A stretch of 64,000 nt of DNA from Notolepis coatsorum (GCA_963971535.1 OZ020587.1:156816377-156880376); one strand, 5' to 3'. Counted from the stretch's first letter, positions 38,277 through 51,545 are shown. Made by a program: numbers and translations. Notes: generated by a model from the letters alone, not told the origin.

Positions 38277-39921
38277 AAGTCAAGTCAAGAGTTTTATTTT
38301 TCACGGCATACAAGTATACAATGAAATGCGGGTGGTCTTGCCCGCAACGATGTGCAATACAGTAGTACAACATATAATAGAATCCAATAAAATAACATTG
38401 TGCAATAAACAGGTAACATAGTGGGACATCTCGGTATTTGTACATAGTTATTTACAGAGCATGGAGGACTAGGTCCTTTGGTAGTGCAATACACTGTTAC
38501 TGTTTCTATACTATTTTTAAAGTGACCTTTCCTTTGTGGCCATAAGTGTGGGCGTGTGCAGCATGAGTGTGTGCTTGCTCATGTTAAAGTGGCTGCTAGT
38601 GTGCGAGCGTGTACAGCGTGCGTGTCGTGTGTGTGCTCATGTGTGCTTGTGTGTGGAGAGTTCAGTGTTCTGTGGCACTCAGTGTTCAGTGTTCAAGTCT
38701 CTGATGGCCTGGGGGAAGAAGCTGAGCCGAAGCCTCTCTGTCCTATAGTAGCTGGGGTTCGCAGGCATCTGCCTGAGCTCAGCAGCTGGAACAGGCTGTT
38801 ATTGGGGTGGTGAGGGTCTTTCATTATTCTGCAGGCTCTGGATTTGCACCTCTTGTTGTATAGAACCTCTCTGTAGGGCCTTCTTGTCCTGTGCCGTGCT
38901 GTTTCCATACCAGGCAGTGATGTTTCCAGTCAAGATGCTCTCTACAGCTCCGGAGTAGAAGTACTGGAGTATCTTCCCCGATACTCTGAACTTCCTTAAC
39001 TGTCTCAGGTGGTAGAGGCGCTGCTTTGCCTTTTTTACAACTGTGTCTATGTGTGTTGACCATGTCAGATCCTCTGAGATGTGGACCCCCAGGTACTTAA
39101 AGCTGCTCACCCTGTCCACGGTAGCCCCGTTTATCCTCAGTGGTGTGTGTGTCTCCTGCTGTCCTCTCCTATAATCCACGATCAGCTCCTTGGTTTTACC
39201 AATGTTCAGGAGCAGGCTGTTGTCCTGGCACCAGCGTTCCAGTACCTCAACCTCCTCCCGGTAGGCCTTCTCGTCGTTGTCCGAGATCAGCCCCACCACC
39301 ACCGTGTCGTCTGCAAACTTCACTATGGAGTTGGAGCTGAACTTGGCCACACAATCGTGTGTGTAGAGTGAGTACAGCAGGGGGCTCAGAACACAGCCCT
39401 GGGGGGACCCGATGCTCAGGGTGATGGTGTTGGAGGTCTGACCCCCCACCCTGACCGCCTGGGGTCTTTCACTCAGAAAGTCCAGTACCCAGGCGCTCAG
39501 AGCGGAGCTCAGACCCAGCTCGATCAACTTGTCCACCAGTCTGGTGGGGACTATGGTGTTGAACGCTGAGCTGTAGTCAATGAACAACAGTCTCACATAG
39601 CCCCCCTTCTGGCGGTCAAGGTGAGAGAGGGTGCTGTGCAGTACCTGGGAGACCGCGTTGTCAGTGGACCTGTTTGTCCTGTATGCAAATTGCATAGGGT
39701 CCATATCACTGGGGAGGGAGGCACAAATGTGATCCTTGACCAGCCTCTCGAAACATTTCATGACCACAGAGGTGAGTGCCACCGGTCTGTAGTCATTGAG
39801 ACATGTTGGGGAGGGTTTCTTCGGTACAGGGATGATGGTAGACATCTTGAAGCAGGCAGGGACCACTGACTCCGCCAGGGATTGATTAAATATGGCGGTG
39901 AACACAGGGGCTAACTGGTTG
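38277..39921 (-). mobile_element. 5'-truncated Rex1-type LINE inserted in the minisatellite
   Basis: The inverted 3' end starts at about 38277 (AAGTCAAGAGTTTTATTTTTC on the plus strand). The coding end is at 38799-39921. Minisatellite sequence stands on both sides (38117-38276 and 39922-40020), so the insertion happened after repeat expansion. The target duplication is unclear. Confidence 0.85.
38799..39921 (-). pseudogene. Rex1-type reverse transcriptase fragment
   Basis: About 375 residues of RT lack the endonuclease: [66 protein letters not shown] and the catalytic [11 protein letters not shown]. The C-terminal [20 protein letters not shown] block is typical of fish Rex1. The first residues at 39922-39947 are minisatellite. 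The last part (after [12 protein letters not shown]) is probably frameshifted. The palm is intact but truncation makes the copy inactive. Confidence 0.88.
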
Positions 39922-40113
39922 GCACATATGTACTGTAATGACATCATACTCTGCCTGTGATCTGCATCATATGTACTGTAATAACATCATACTCTGCCTG
40001 TGATCTGCATCATATGTACATACTGTATATACATAATAGTAAACGGTGATTGTGCACATTTCCTGGCGAATTAGATTAGATTACTGTAAATGTTATTGTC
40101 ATTATACAACACA
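39922..40113 (+). repeat. 43-bp minisatellite (second block) and spacer
   Basis: ATATGTACTGTAATGACATC resumes the array interrupted by Rex1 and runs to about 40020. It is followed by a LINE-like TTAGATTAGATTACTGTAAA remnant. Confidence 0.8.
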
Positions 40114-41680
<1,567 letters not shown>

Positions 41681-42235
41681 AGACAAAACTTTGTTTGTAC
41701 GAGGAAGTCCGAGGTAAGCGACAGCTGTGATTGGAGGATCAAGAAAAGAGGGCAGGGTTTTGAGACAGGTCCATTTAAAAAAAAATATAAATCTGTCAAT
41801 AAGGCTCTAATACAGTGATAATCCTGTTTCTTAAATTCTCCACATCTTTTTACGCACATTCATTTATAAACCTAAACCGATGTACCTCAACGCTCCCCTT
41901 TAACCTCAGGAGTGGAGAAGACATGCTGAGATACAGCGAACACTTTGTGGTTGATATCCAAAATCTGTTTCAATTATTCATCCAAACCTAAACGTGCACT
42001 CAACATGCCAGAGACGTGCGCGCAGGAGGCTAATTAAAGGATCCACACGTTTCCCTGACATTTAGAGACCCGACGGGGGATGTACAGTAGGCTACATGTA
42101 TCCCTGTGTTCCCACATTAAGCGTAACAGAGTGTATATATAGAGAGGCCTGTATGTACATATGATCAACAACGCCCTCACATGTTGACTGCTCACCACAT
42201 TCCTATTAGTTTGATTTATAGATGAGAAATAAGAT
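41681..42235. other. Intron 5 unique sequence
   Basis: No repeat or gene recognised in about 550 bp. Confidence 0.45.
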
Positions 42236-42530
42236 ATTCTTCTTCTTCTTTCTTTTTTTCTTCACCTTCTTCTTCTTCTTTCTTTCTTCACCTTCTTTTT
42301 CTTCATCTTCTTCTCCTTTGCCTTCTTCATCTACGTCTTCTTCTTTTTCTTCATCTTCTATTTCTTCTTATTCTCCTTCATCTTCTTCTTCATCTTTTTC
42401 ATCTTCTTCATCTTCTTCACCTTCTTCTTCTCCTTCTTTTTCTTCCACTTCTTCTTCTTCGCCTTCATCTTCTTCTTCATCTTCTTCTTCATCTTCTTCT
42501 TTTTCTTCTTCTTCATCATCTTCTTTTTCT
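42236..42530. repeat. (TTC)n-rich pyrimidine tract, left part
   Basis: Imperfect TTC/TTCATC units. The same kind of tract resumes at 44405 after the L1 insertion, so one long pyrimidine tract was split. Confidence 0.9.
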
Positions 42531-44404
42531 GTATTTTATTTTTTTATTATTTTTTAAACACACATATAAACAAACATGACAACACACGATAAGATAGACA
42601 AGCATTAATACACAGTGTATATCCAACGAAATTACCATTTATACCAATGTCTTATACAGGATATACCCCTAATACCTGTTATCTAAAAACCTACACACAT
42701 ATGCTCCAGCTCGAACCCCCCCCCTCCCGGACCCCTCTTTGTATAGTACCTCCATTATCCCTCGCTCCTAACCAGACACTACCATTATAAGCTAGCTTTT
42801 ATTCTCTCCACCACTTCTAACCACATTGTCATTTTGGATTCATTGAGACCCAGAATTCTTGCTGTAGATATTTCTTGATAAATCACATCGAGATATGTAA
42901 GAAACCAAACTTGCCGGCACATTTTTTCCGGTTGAAACCAGCGTGATGCGATCAGCTTTTTAGCTACTGTGATACCCGATAAAACCAATCTCTTTAGCTG
43001 TGGATGTACTGCAAACTCAAAAACATCATTCAATAGTAATACAGAGGGGTGTACAGGTATATTCCAAGATAAGAGTTTTGATAATTGTTGGTTCACATCT
43101 TTCCAGAATATCTTAACTGGTGGGCAGTACCAGTACATGTGCATAAATGTCCCTTCATCCCCATTTGTACATTGGGAGCATTTGGAGTCTTGTTTAAGAC
43201 CCATTCAGTTCAGTCTTATAGGAGTCAAGTATGTCCTGTGAATATAGTTAAGATTGATTTGTTGATGGTCCGGGTTCCTTGATGTAAGTCGGACATTTGC
43301 CCAGGCCCCTTGCCAATCAAAGTCACTTTCCAGGTCTGGTATATCCCTCCTCCAGACAGAGTCTAGTTGGAGGGTTTCATACGAGGACGTTAGTAATTGA
43401 TGATAAAAATCTGAAACAAAACCTCTCGATGTCTCTCTTTCATAGAAGAATTTGTGGTATCTGTGGTGTTCAATTGGTATGTCTAATGGAACACCGTGAG
43501 ACTTCAAACATAGCCGTAACTGTATGTAAAAAAGCCATGTGGACTTGGTGAGATTAAATTTTTTGCATATTTCTCCATAACTACAAAAACCCTGTTTGTT
43601 AAAAACATCCCCTAATGAGTGTATGCCTTGCTCTTCCCATATAGGGAATCTTATATGTCGTTTTTCAATTAAGAGTGCATTGTTATTGAATAAGGGAGTA
43701 TGATTGTGCCATTTATGTGGGTTAGGATATTTTTTTTGTGTTTCACGCCATATCCGGATAGCATGAGTAATTATGGGGCCAAATTTCCGTTCACAATGCT
43801 TGATTGGTAGTTTAGTGTATGCTATGTCCTTCAGTCTATGTGGGGCTACTATGTTTTCTTCTAATTTTCTCCAGGATACTAATGCTTGGGGATCAAACCA
43901 TGTTGTCAATGGTCTTAATGTGTACGCCTTAAAATAGTGGAAAAAATCTGGAAATGCCATGCCACCGTCTGCTTTATTTCTCTGTGCGGTGGATCTTTTT
44001 ATACGTGGTGGTTTGTTATTCCAAATAAATTTGTATGTGGAGGAGTGTAATCTTTTCCAGTAACCCTCTGGAGGGGGTAACAGTAGCATTGAACTGAAGA
44101 AGTTGATTCTAGGTAGTACGTCCATCTTAACTATTGAGTACTGTACTGAGTTTTTAAGTTTTGCCCACCTATCAAGGTCGTCTTTGATTTTGTTTTGTAT
44201 TTTTGTGTAATTGTGCTTCACCGTTTGTCTTATGGTGGGGAATATTTCCACTCCCAAGCATCTAAAATGTTTTACCATAGGTATCTCTCCTGGGAGGGTT
44301 ATATCTTTTTTTGCAGGGGTGTTAAGTGGAAGGAAAGCCGACTTCGGCCAATTTATCTTGAATCCCGATAAATCACCAAAGTTCTCAATCAACTTGATCA
44401 TCTT
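42531..44404 (-). mobile_element. 5'-truncated L1-type LINE inserted in a TTC tract
   Basis: The minus-strand 3' end is A-rich (TTTATTTTTTTATTATTTTT on the plus strand near 42535). The 5' truncation point is near 44404 where TTC-rich sequence resumes. Its coding part is given separately. Confidence 0.8.
42785..44404 (-). pseudogene. L1-type ORF2 C-terminal half, one in-frame stop
   Basis: The frame starts after the RT catalytic core, at [17 protein letters not shown], and continues through W-K-R-L-H-S and FIWNNKPPRIKR. It ends in the Cys-rich C-terminal motif CSQCTNGDEGTFMHMYWYC. A TGA at 43205-43207 lies between RLN and MGLKQ in the same frame. About 545 residues are homologous in total. 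It belongs to a different L1 lineage from the one at 801-20134. Confidence 0.85.
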
Positions 44405-44572
44405 CTTTTTCGTCTCCTTTTTCATATTCTATTTCTTCTTCTCCTTCTTCTTCTTCTTCTCCTCCCTCCTCCTCCTCCTCCCTCCCCCTCTGCCTCCTCC
44501 TCCTCCTCCTCCCCCCCCCCTCTCCCCCCTCCTCCTCCTCCTCCTCCCGCCCCCCCCTCCCCCTCCTCTCAG
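44405..44572 (+). promoter_or_regulatory. Extended polypyrimidine tract and acceptor of chrna1 exon 6
   Basis: Almost pure C/T runs from about 44430 to CTCTCAG at 44566-44572, about 140 bp, where 15-20 bp would be usual. Confidence 0.8.
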
Positions 44573-45429
<857 letters not shown>

Positions 45430-45519
45430 TAAGGACACAGCCGTAGCTACAACCACTTAATGTCAAGGCTCTCATCCACATTCAATCATCGCCCCCCCCC
45501 CCCCCCCCCCCCCATAGCT
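45430..45519. other. Intron 6 spacer with poly(C)
   Basis: Short unassigned sequence followed by a C run at 45489-45513. Confidence 0.6.
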
Positions 45520-46645
45520 CCAGCTCACTCGAAATAGAGCTGCCAGACTCACTCTGCTCTATAATGAATAGTGTGGAGGGAATGCATGCTAGACTGTCGT
45601 GGATGAGGGTGGACCAGAGACTAGCATGCAGTTTGATTCGGTTTTTAAAGAACATTTGTACCTTAGGTAAACCCACTCAATTGTATTCTATGCTTTTATC
45701 CACCAATGATAGACATGACCATAATACCAGACATGCTTCAAGTAGTCGCTTCACCCTACCTCTGCCTAGAACCAACGGTCTAAAGAAAACTGCAATGTAT
45801 AGAGCCATAACATATTAGAATAGGATCCCATTACATATCATACGGACGGAAAACAAGGACCGTTTCAAAAAGAAACTTAAAGGAGCCACAATCCGGAAGG
45901 AAATCAATATATGTCATGCATGAGTGTAGCTGCAGCCATGTTATCCAAACTTCTTCTGTTTACTTTGTGCTTTTTTTTTTAAAGGTATGGTGAAATGGAT
46001 TTATTTTCTTTTGTTTTCTTTTTTCTTTTTTTCTCCTTTTTCCGTTTTTTCTCCCATCCCAATGTTAGTCGTTATGCCAATTCCCAATCCCCTTCCTGGT
46101 CGTTGCGCGCTTACCCCCTACCGTCGGTCTGGGAGGGCGAAGACTATCACATGCTTCCTCCGACACACATGTGCAGCCAATCAACCGCTTCTTTTCACCT
46201 GGCAGCGCGGACTCTCACTGGGAGAGTGTAACGTGTGGAAGGTCACACTACATCTCCCAGATCCTTCCCTCGCTGTGCAGGCGCCCCGACCGAACTGTAG
46301 GAGTCGCTGTTTACAACGACCAGGACCCACCCTCACCGGCTTCCCACCCGCTGACTCTGCCAATTGTGTCAGTATGGAGGACGACCGACAAGCCGGAGGC
46401 ACCGCTGGCAGTTGGATTAGATCCCACTGTCTCTGCGGTGGTAGACAGACGCTTAGTCCGCTGTGCTACCTGGCTGCCTTTTGTTTAATTTTCTATTGAT
46501 TATGTATGTGCTATATGACTGATTTACACTGAATGTTTGATATTTGTATGTGTATATCTGTGAGGAGGACCCCAGGCAGAATAGTCAACACGTTGATGAT
46601 GACTAATGGGGATCCTAATAAACATAAACATAAACACTGTTGTGA
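45520..46645 (+). mobile_element. L2-like LINE 3' part, split by a SINE
   Basis: It carries the RT C-terminus (MHARLSWMRVDQRLACSLI, then the HNTRHASSS motif). The frame has TAG at 45816-45818 where related elements have Trp, then resumes NRIPLHIIRTENKDRFKKK to a stop near 45921. The 3' UTR ends in GGGGATCCTAATAAACATAA and (ACATAA)n, matching the inverted copy at 21226-21770. A SINE (about 46000-46486) interrupts the UTR. Confidence 0.8.
46000..46486 (-). mobile_element. tRNA-derived SINE in the LINE UTR
   Basis: The minus-strand head GGCAGCCAGGTAGCACAGCG (A-box) is at 46467-46486 and a B-box-like GGGATCTAATCC at about 46413-46424. Internal blocks CAGCGACTCCTAC, GGGCGCCTGC and GGTGAAAAGA are shared with 48292-48769. 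The tail is T-rich on the plus strand (46000-46050). The target duplication is not clear. Confidence 0.75.
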
Positions 46646-46751
46646 CTGTGTGCCCCCCCCTCCCCCCCAGGTGAGAAGATGACACTCTCCATCTCTGTCC
46701 TGCTGTCTCTCACTGTGCCCCCCCCCCCCCCTTCTCCTCCTCCCCCCCCAG
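46646..46751 (+). repeat. Duplicated exon 7 acceptor and first 46 exon bases, 81 bp upstream
   Basis: A C-rich tract and CAG are followed at 46671 by GTGAGAAGATGACACTCTCC through CTCACTGT, the same as the first 46 bases of exon 7 with one base changed (ACACTC for ACTCTC). A new C-rich tract then leads to the main acceptor at 46750-46751. The offset is 81 bp, a multiple of 3, and no stop lies between. The upstream acceptor would add 27 residues: a second [16 protein letters not shown] plus a proline-rich linker. Confidence 0.92.
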
Positions 46752-46975
46752 GTGAGAAGATGACTCTCTCCATCTCTGTCCTGCTGTCTCTCACTGTCTT
46801 CCTGCTGGTCATCGTGGAGCTGATCCCGTCCACCTCCAGCGCCGTGCCCCTCATCGGGAAGTACATGCTCTTCACCATGGTCTTCGTCATAGCCTCCATC
46901 ATCATCACCGTCATCGTCATCAACACCCATCACCGCTCCCCCAGCACCCACACCATGCCCAACTGGGTGCGCAAG
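46752..46975 (+). CDS. chrna1: chrna1 exon 7
   Basis: The 224-bp exon has acceptor CCCCCCAG and donor GTGAGC; it enters in phase 1 and leaves in phase 0. It encodes the pore-lining M2 helix ([20 protein letters not shown] then VELIP). The Glu before M2 (EKM) and the Glu at its outer end (VEL) are the intermediate and outer charge rings. M3 follows ([20 protein letters not shown]), then the start of the cytoplasmic loop ([19 protein letters not shown]). This exon gives the channel its cation selectivity and gate. Its 5' part is duplicated just upstream. Confidence 0.97.
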
Positions 46976-47094
46976 GTGAGCGGGGGGGGGGGGATTATTA
47001 TAATGTGGTTTCAGGTCGGCTTGCTACCAGTACCAGGCGTGCACAGATTAGATTAGATTAGATTAGATTATATTAGATTAAAATGTATTGTCAT
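46976..47094. other. Start of intron 7: G run and (GATTA)n LINE terminus
   Basis: The donor is followed by a 10-11-base G run (46981-46991). (GATTA)n at 47047-47080 is the inverted 3' end of the LINE family also seen at 25506-25860. It continues after the hAT insertion. Confidence 0.65.
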
Positions 47095-48090
47095 TAGGGA
47101 TGTTCGATATTGGCTTTTTTACCGATATCCGATATACCGATATTGTCCAACTCTTAATTTCCGATACCGATATCAACCGATACCTGTTACGAATGCGCTT
47201 AGATGGCATGATGACTGGAACCCAGATGCAGATGTAAACACGAAGAGCTTGGAGAGCGCAGGCAGGAGACGACATAGTGATAATCAAACTTTACTTAAAT
47301 GACAGGAATCACAGGATACAGGGAATGACAACACATAGACAAGGGTAACAAGAATCAATGATGACAACACCTAGATACACACACTAATTAGAGACAGAGG
47401 GTGATTGTTAACAGGACACAGGTGTGGTAAACAGAACTAACATAAGACTAAACACACAGGGAAATAAACTAGAACAAATGTACAATACAGAGACACACAA
47501 GACAAGAACACATTTACAAAACACAGACAGTAGGAACGCCAGACTAACACAGTGGAAACAATACAGACAGCAAAGACAACAAATATACAAAACACAAATT
47601 ATTGTAAATAATATGACACAACTGAGTGACCTGAGCCCAGAGCTGCCACATCTGACTCAGGCCACCAGATCGCAGTGATGTATTGTGCAGTGGTATATTG
47701 TTATTGAAAGGGGGTATGAAGGGAATTTGTGAAGGTCCAAATCCTGGTCCAGCCGAACCGGGGGGAGGTTTGCTGTCTGGTCCAGCAGGACCTGGGGAGC
47801 GTTACAGATACCGATATATGCGGGGTTTCCCCCCCCAAAAAAATTAATAATTTCAGGTAATTAACATTACATATCTCTTGTCGTGGAATTAACACAACAT
47901 TATGCATACTTTTGACAATAAATAAAATAAGAATTTGTTCTTACTTTCTTGCCTGGGTAAATAAAGGTTAAATAAATGTAAAAAAAAAAAAAAAAAAAAT
48001 TGAAAACCAATACAGATCATTTCCGATATTAAATTTGAATGCCAATATCAGCCGATAATATCGGTAGGCCGATAATATCAGACATCCCTA
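47095..48090. mobile_element. hAT-like MITE, 996 bp including a nested LTR-like insert
   Basis: Ends TAGGGATGTTCGATAT and ATATCAGACATCCCTA are inverted repeats. A perfect 8-bp duplication ATTGTCAT stands at 47087-47094 and 48091-48098. Repeated CCGATA/TATCGG subterminal motifs occur at both sides. Removing the insert at 47185-47806 leaves about 370 bp. The fragment at 1-57 is the same family. Confidence 0.92.
47185..47806. mobile_element. Solo-LTR-like insertion in the hAT MITE
   Basis: The 622-bp segment starts TGTTACGAATGC and ends GAGCGTTACA, the TG...CA format of an LTR. It is flanked by GATACC at 47179-47184 and 47807-47812. No internal retroelement genes are present. The short imperfect inverted ends (TGTTACG/CGTTACA) mean a small DNA transposon is also possible. 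Confidence 0.55.
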
Positions 48091-48098
48091 ATTGTCAT

Positions 48099-49020
48099 CA
48101 TACACCACAAGTACACTACAACGAAAAGAGGTTTGGCATCCAACCAGAGTGCAAATGTAACAGTAAAGTGTAACAGTAATATACAATGTACAGGTGATTA
48201 AACTGGGTATAAAATATATGAATTAGTACTACTGAGTAATAGTGCTAATCAGATGTATGTACAGAGGTGTAGTATTAATATGTACAGTGATGGCGGTTAG
48301 GTGGCGTAGCAGAGATTGCGTTCGTCACCAACCCCGGAGCTGTGAGCTGGATTCGCAGCTCCGGGGTTGTCACCAGCTTGGCTGGCCGTTCACACTAATA
48401 CAATTGGCTGTATTAGAGGGTGGGAGAAGCTGGCGGGGTGGGTCCGGGTCGTTGTAAACAGCGACTCCTACAGTTTGGTCGGGGCGCCTGCTAAGCGCGG
48501 ATAGGACCTGAGTGGGATAGTGTGATCCTTCCACACGCTACGCCCTCTCAGGGAGGATCCGCGCTGCCAGGTGAAAAGAAGCGGTTGATTGGCTGGACGT
48601 GTGTCGGAGGAAGCACGTGATAGCCTCCACTCTCCCAGATGATCTGACTGTGGGGGGTAAGTGCGCAGCGACCAGGAAGGGGATTGGGAATTGGCATACG
48701 ACTAACATTGGGATGGGAGAAAAATCTGAGGAAAATGGAGGGGAAAAAAGATAAATAAAAAAAATAAAAATGTACAGTGATACAGGAATAAAGACACTAT
48801 GGTAGTAAGTCATACTGGCCAGCAGTGTAACTATAGTTAATTACTATAGTAAGAGTAGGTAAGGGATATGTACAGATATAGATATAGTATCTACGGATAT
48901 GTACATATATAGATATAGTATCTATCTCTACAGATATGTACAGATATAGATATAGTATCTACGGATATGTAAAAAGGATTATATGCAGGTATGTACAGAC
49001 AGATGTGGATAGATATATAT
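48099..49020 (-). mobile_element. LINE 3' UTR, split by a SINE
   Basis: Inverted relative of 25506-25860: it shares GGCATCCAACCAGAGTGC, CTACTGAGTAATAGTGC and TAGTAAGTCATACTGGCCAG. It is interrupted at 48292-48769. Tandem CAGATATAGATATAGTATCT repeats lie at 48870-48970. No RT coding sequence remains. Confidence 0.7.
48292..48769 (+). mobile_element. Complete tRNA-derived SINE with perfect target duplication
   Basis: A 12-bp duplication ATGTACAGTGAT stands at 48280-48291 and 48770-48781. The head contains an A-box-like TGGCGTAGCAGAGATTGCG and B-box-like GCTGGATTCGCAGC. The body has CAGCGACTCCTACAG, GGGCGCCTGC and GGTGAAAAGAAGCGG. The tail is A-rich (AAATAAAAAAAATAAAAA). This is the reference copy for the fragments at 41337-41680 and 46000-46486. 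Confidence 0.88.
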
Positions 49021-49784
49021 AAGAATAAATATATAAAATGTTGGGCATCATAGCAGCATGGGTGAGGGGAGGTACAGGTATGGGCAGGATAATAGCAGAA
49101 AGACATAAATATAGGCAATTAAATTAAATCTGAATATATACAAAAAAAAAAATTATGTTTACAAAAAATAAAAGTGTAAACAATACAATTTACTCTGAAT
49201 ATAAAAATATGAGAACAATAAACAGTGTAAACAAAGGTGCAGATGACTACATGTTTGTTGGTCAAGGAATACCCCCCCCCCTTCTGAAGCCAGTTCTGTT
49301 GGCTGGGGTTGAACCTCCTTCCCAGAGCCTGGCAACAGTCAATCAACAATCATTTGGACTATATCGCCACCTTGTGGTAGTTAGCCTGAATTGAGTCTTT
49401 ACCCAGATACCCAGACACTTCCTGCTGTTATATACTAGAAGACTATATTAAATTAAAGCCCCAATCCTACTTTTTGATTGTTTGATTTGTTGATAGAAAA
49501 TAATGTTTAATCATATTTAATCTTTCTTAACCCATCATAATAAATCAGAATATAGGTCTATTTTGCTCCTGTGTTTACAAACATTACCAACGTAAACAAG
49601 CCAACGTTGGTGACCAACCCAAAATCCACGAACACTATTTAAATCTCTTCTAGTGTTCATCCTCGTATCAACAGCTCAGTCAATCACCTAGAGAAGGAAA
49701 ATATGTCTCCATTCCTATTTCGGACGACAGACTCGGCCTTCGAGGTTTTTCAGCCCTGCTTTCACACTGCGGTTATAATTCATA
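49021..49784. other. Intron 7: LINE UTR remnant, then unique sequence
   Basis: 49040-49250 (GGCATCATAGCAGCATGGG and following) is shared with 32848-32890 and 35122-35180, a dispersed UTR. 49260-49784 holds no recognised feature apart from a C run at 49272-49281. Confidence 0.5.
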
Positions 49785-50234
49785 ATAATAATAATTCATT
49801 ACATTTATATAGCGCTTTTCTAGACACTCAATGCGCTCCCCACAATGTAGGGTGGAAATTGCCTCCTTCACCACCACTGGTATAGCACCCAACCTTGGGC
49901 TACGCAGGCTCAATGGCTGCCATACACTGGCACCAGGCAGACATCAGACTACACTGACTACCATACACTGGCACCATGCAGGCACACATCACACTACACA
50001 ATGGCTGAACGGCTCAGGAGACAGGGATTGATATCAGCCAATTAAGGGGAAAGGATGATTAGTTGGCCTTGATGTCAGAGACCTGATTGGGAATTTGGCG
50101 AGGAACGTTGGGGAACCCCCTACTCTTTACGATAGGCGCCCTGGGTTCTTTTAACGACCGAGATTCAGTCAGGGCCTCGGTTTAGCGTCTCATCCGAAGG
50201 ACGGCACTCGTAGCTGTACCGTGTTCCTATCATT
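49785..50234. mobile_element. Dispersed repeat with CATTTATATAGCGCTTTTCT
   Basis: The TATATAGCGCTTTTCTAGAC motif followed by CACTCAATGCGC is a common non-coding repeat format in fish. Internal CATACACTGGCACCA units are repeated. Class uncertain, ends not seen. Confidence 0.5.
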
Positions 50235-50625
50235 GTAACAGGGGCATTGTTACTGACTAGTCAACTCGATCGAATGACCGGATGGTTCTTAGGGTTCCTA
50301 AAGTTTGTTCTGATCTAGGGAAGTCAGCTTTTTCCTTTGATGCCTCTAACTCATGGAATGTCCTTAAACTCTCTCTGAAATTGGAGGTTCTCCCTTCCCT
50401 TGGAATGTTTAAACGTATGATTTCAGACCATTGTGTGACTACCTGTAACTGTTTTAGCTGATCTTTTTAAATTATTTTTAAAGTTTTTTATTTTTACTCT
50501 GGTGTTTAATTTTCTGTGAATATTGTTTGTATTATGTACTGTTTACATTTTGTACAATCGTCGTTTCTGTAAATGAGGGAAACCTCAGAAGCTTACGATT
50601 TTAAATAAAGGTTGAAATGGAAAAA
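50235..50625 (+). pseudogene. LINE 3' end (RT C-terminus plus UTR)
   Basis: A plus frame near 50303-50460 reads SKVCSDLGKSAFSFDASNSW, then N-V-L-K and FKRMISDHC, the last block of a LINE reverse transcriptase. A UTR follows with AATGAGGGAAACCTCAGAAGC and the tail AATAAAGGTTGAAATGG. Confidence 0.6.
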
Positions 50626-50634
50626 AAAGTCCAG

Positions 50635-50763
50635 AGGACAGCGTGCCCCCTGCTGGACAACAACACCACAATTCCGACAACGGCCTTGACCGGGGCTCGA
50701 ACCGATGATCTTTCGATCATGAGTCCGGAGCTCTACTCATGTTATCCCCCCTCCCCCCTCCAG
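50635..50763 (+). other. tRNA-like remnant and exon 8 acceptor region
   Basis: On the minus strand 50687-50740 resembles the 3' half of a tRNA (GGTTCGAGCCCC T-loop). The anticodon stem does not pair and there is no 5' half, so it is a repeat fragment rather than a tRNA gene. The tract CCCCCCTCCCCCCTCCAG at 50746-50763 is the exon 8 acceptor. Confidence 0.55.
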
Positions 50764-51003
50764 GTCTTCATCGAGACCATTCCCAACATCATGTTCTTCT
50801 CCACCATGAAGCGGCCCTCCAAGGACAAGCAGGAGAAGAGCATCTACGGGGCGGACTTCGACATCTCCGACATCTCGGGGAAGCCCACGCCCACCGCCGT
50901 GCACTACCAGTCGCCCATCACCAAGAACCCGGACGTGCGCAGCGCCATCGAGGGGGTCAAGTACATCGCAGAGACCATGAAGTCGGACGAGGAGTCGAAC
51001 AAC
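50764..51003 (+). CDS. chrna1: chrna1 exon 8
   Basis: The 240-bp exon (80 codons, phase 0 at both ends) runs from acceptor CCCTCCAG to donor GTAAGG. It encodes the M3-M4 cytoplasmic loop: [28 protein letters not shown], then the amphipathic MA helix [19 protein letters not shown] that lines the inner vestibule. Loops of this sequence are specific to alpha-1 among nicotinic subunits. It fits with exons 7 and 9. Confidence 0.96.
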
Positions 51004-51079
51004 GTAAGGCTTCTCGGCGTAGAGGGGGGGTGCGACAGGGCTGTGGTTCCTCATTGCTCTCATATGGGGGGGGGGTGAG

Positions 51080-51545
51080 AGAGAGACAGTGGCTCGGGAG
51101 GTAGAGCGGTCATCCGGTAATCCGGAGGGTTTCAGGTTCGATACCCGCTCCTCCCGGGCAGCGTGTCTGAGTGTCCTTGAGCAAGACACTTAACCCCTAA
51201 CTGCTCCCGATGAGCAGTTCGGCACCTTGCATGGTCATCTCCGCCGTCGGTGTGTGAATGTGTGAGTGAATGGGGGGGGGGGGGGGGGCAACAGTGGTTC
51301 AGGAGGTAGAGGGGTCGTCTGGTAATCCGGAGGGTTCCAGGTTCGATTCCCGCTCCTCCCGGGCAGCGTGTCTGAGTGTCCTTGAGCAAGATACTTAACC
51401 CTTAACTGCTCCCGATGAGCAGGTTGGCACCTTGCATGGTCGCCTCTGCTGTCGGTATGTGAATGTGTGAGTGAAAAATGTGGGTAACAAATTGTAAAGC
51501 GCTTTGGATAAAAATCTGCTATATAAAGGCAGCCATTTACCATTT
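51080..51545 (+). mobile_element. Two tandem tRNA-derived SINE copies
   Basis: Each copy has an A-box (GTGGCTCGGGAGGTAGAGCG / GTGGTTCAGGAGGTAGAGGG) and a B-box (GGTTCGATACC / GGTTCGATTCC). Both then have CGTGTCTGAGTGTCCTTGAG. The first copy (51085-51268) stops at a G run (51272-51288). The second (51289-51545) has the full tail AAAGCGCTTTGGATAAAA then CTATATAAAGGCAGCCATTT. A different SINE family from 48292-48769. Confidence 0.82.

Noticed and set aside
50687-50740. tRNA gene on the minus strand
   Set aside because: Only a T-arm-like GGTTCGAGCCCC is convincing; acceptor, D arm and a paired anticodon stem are absent, so it is a SINE-type remnant.
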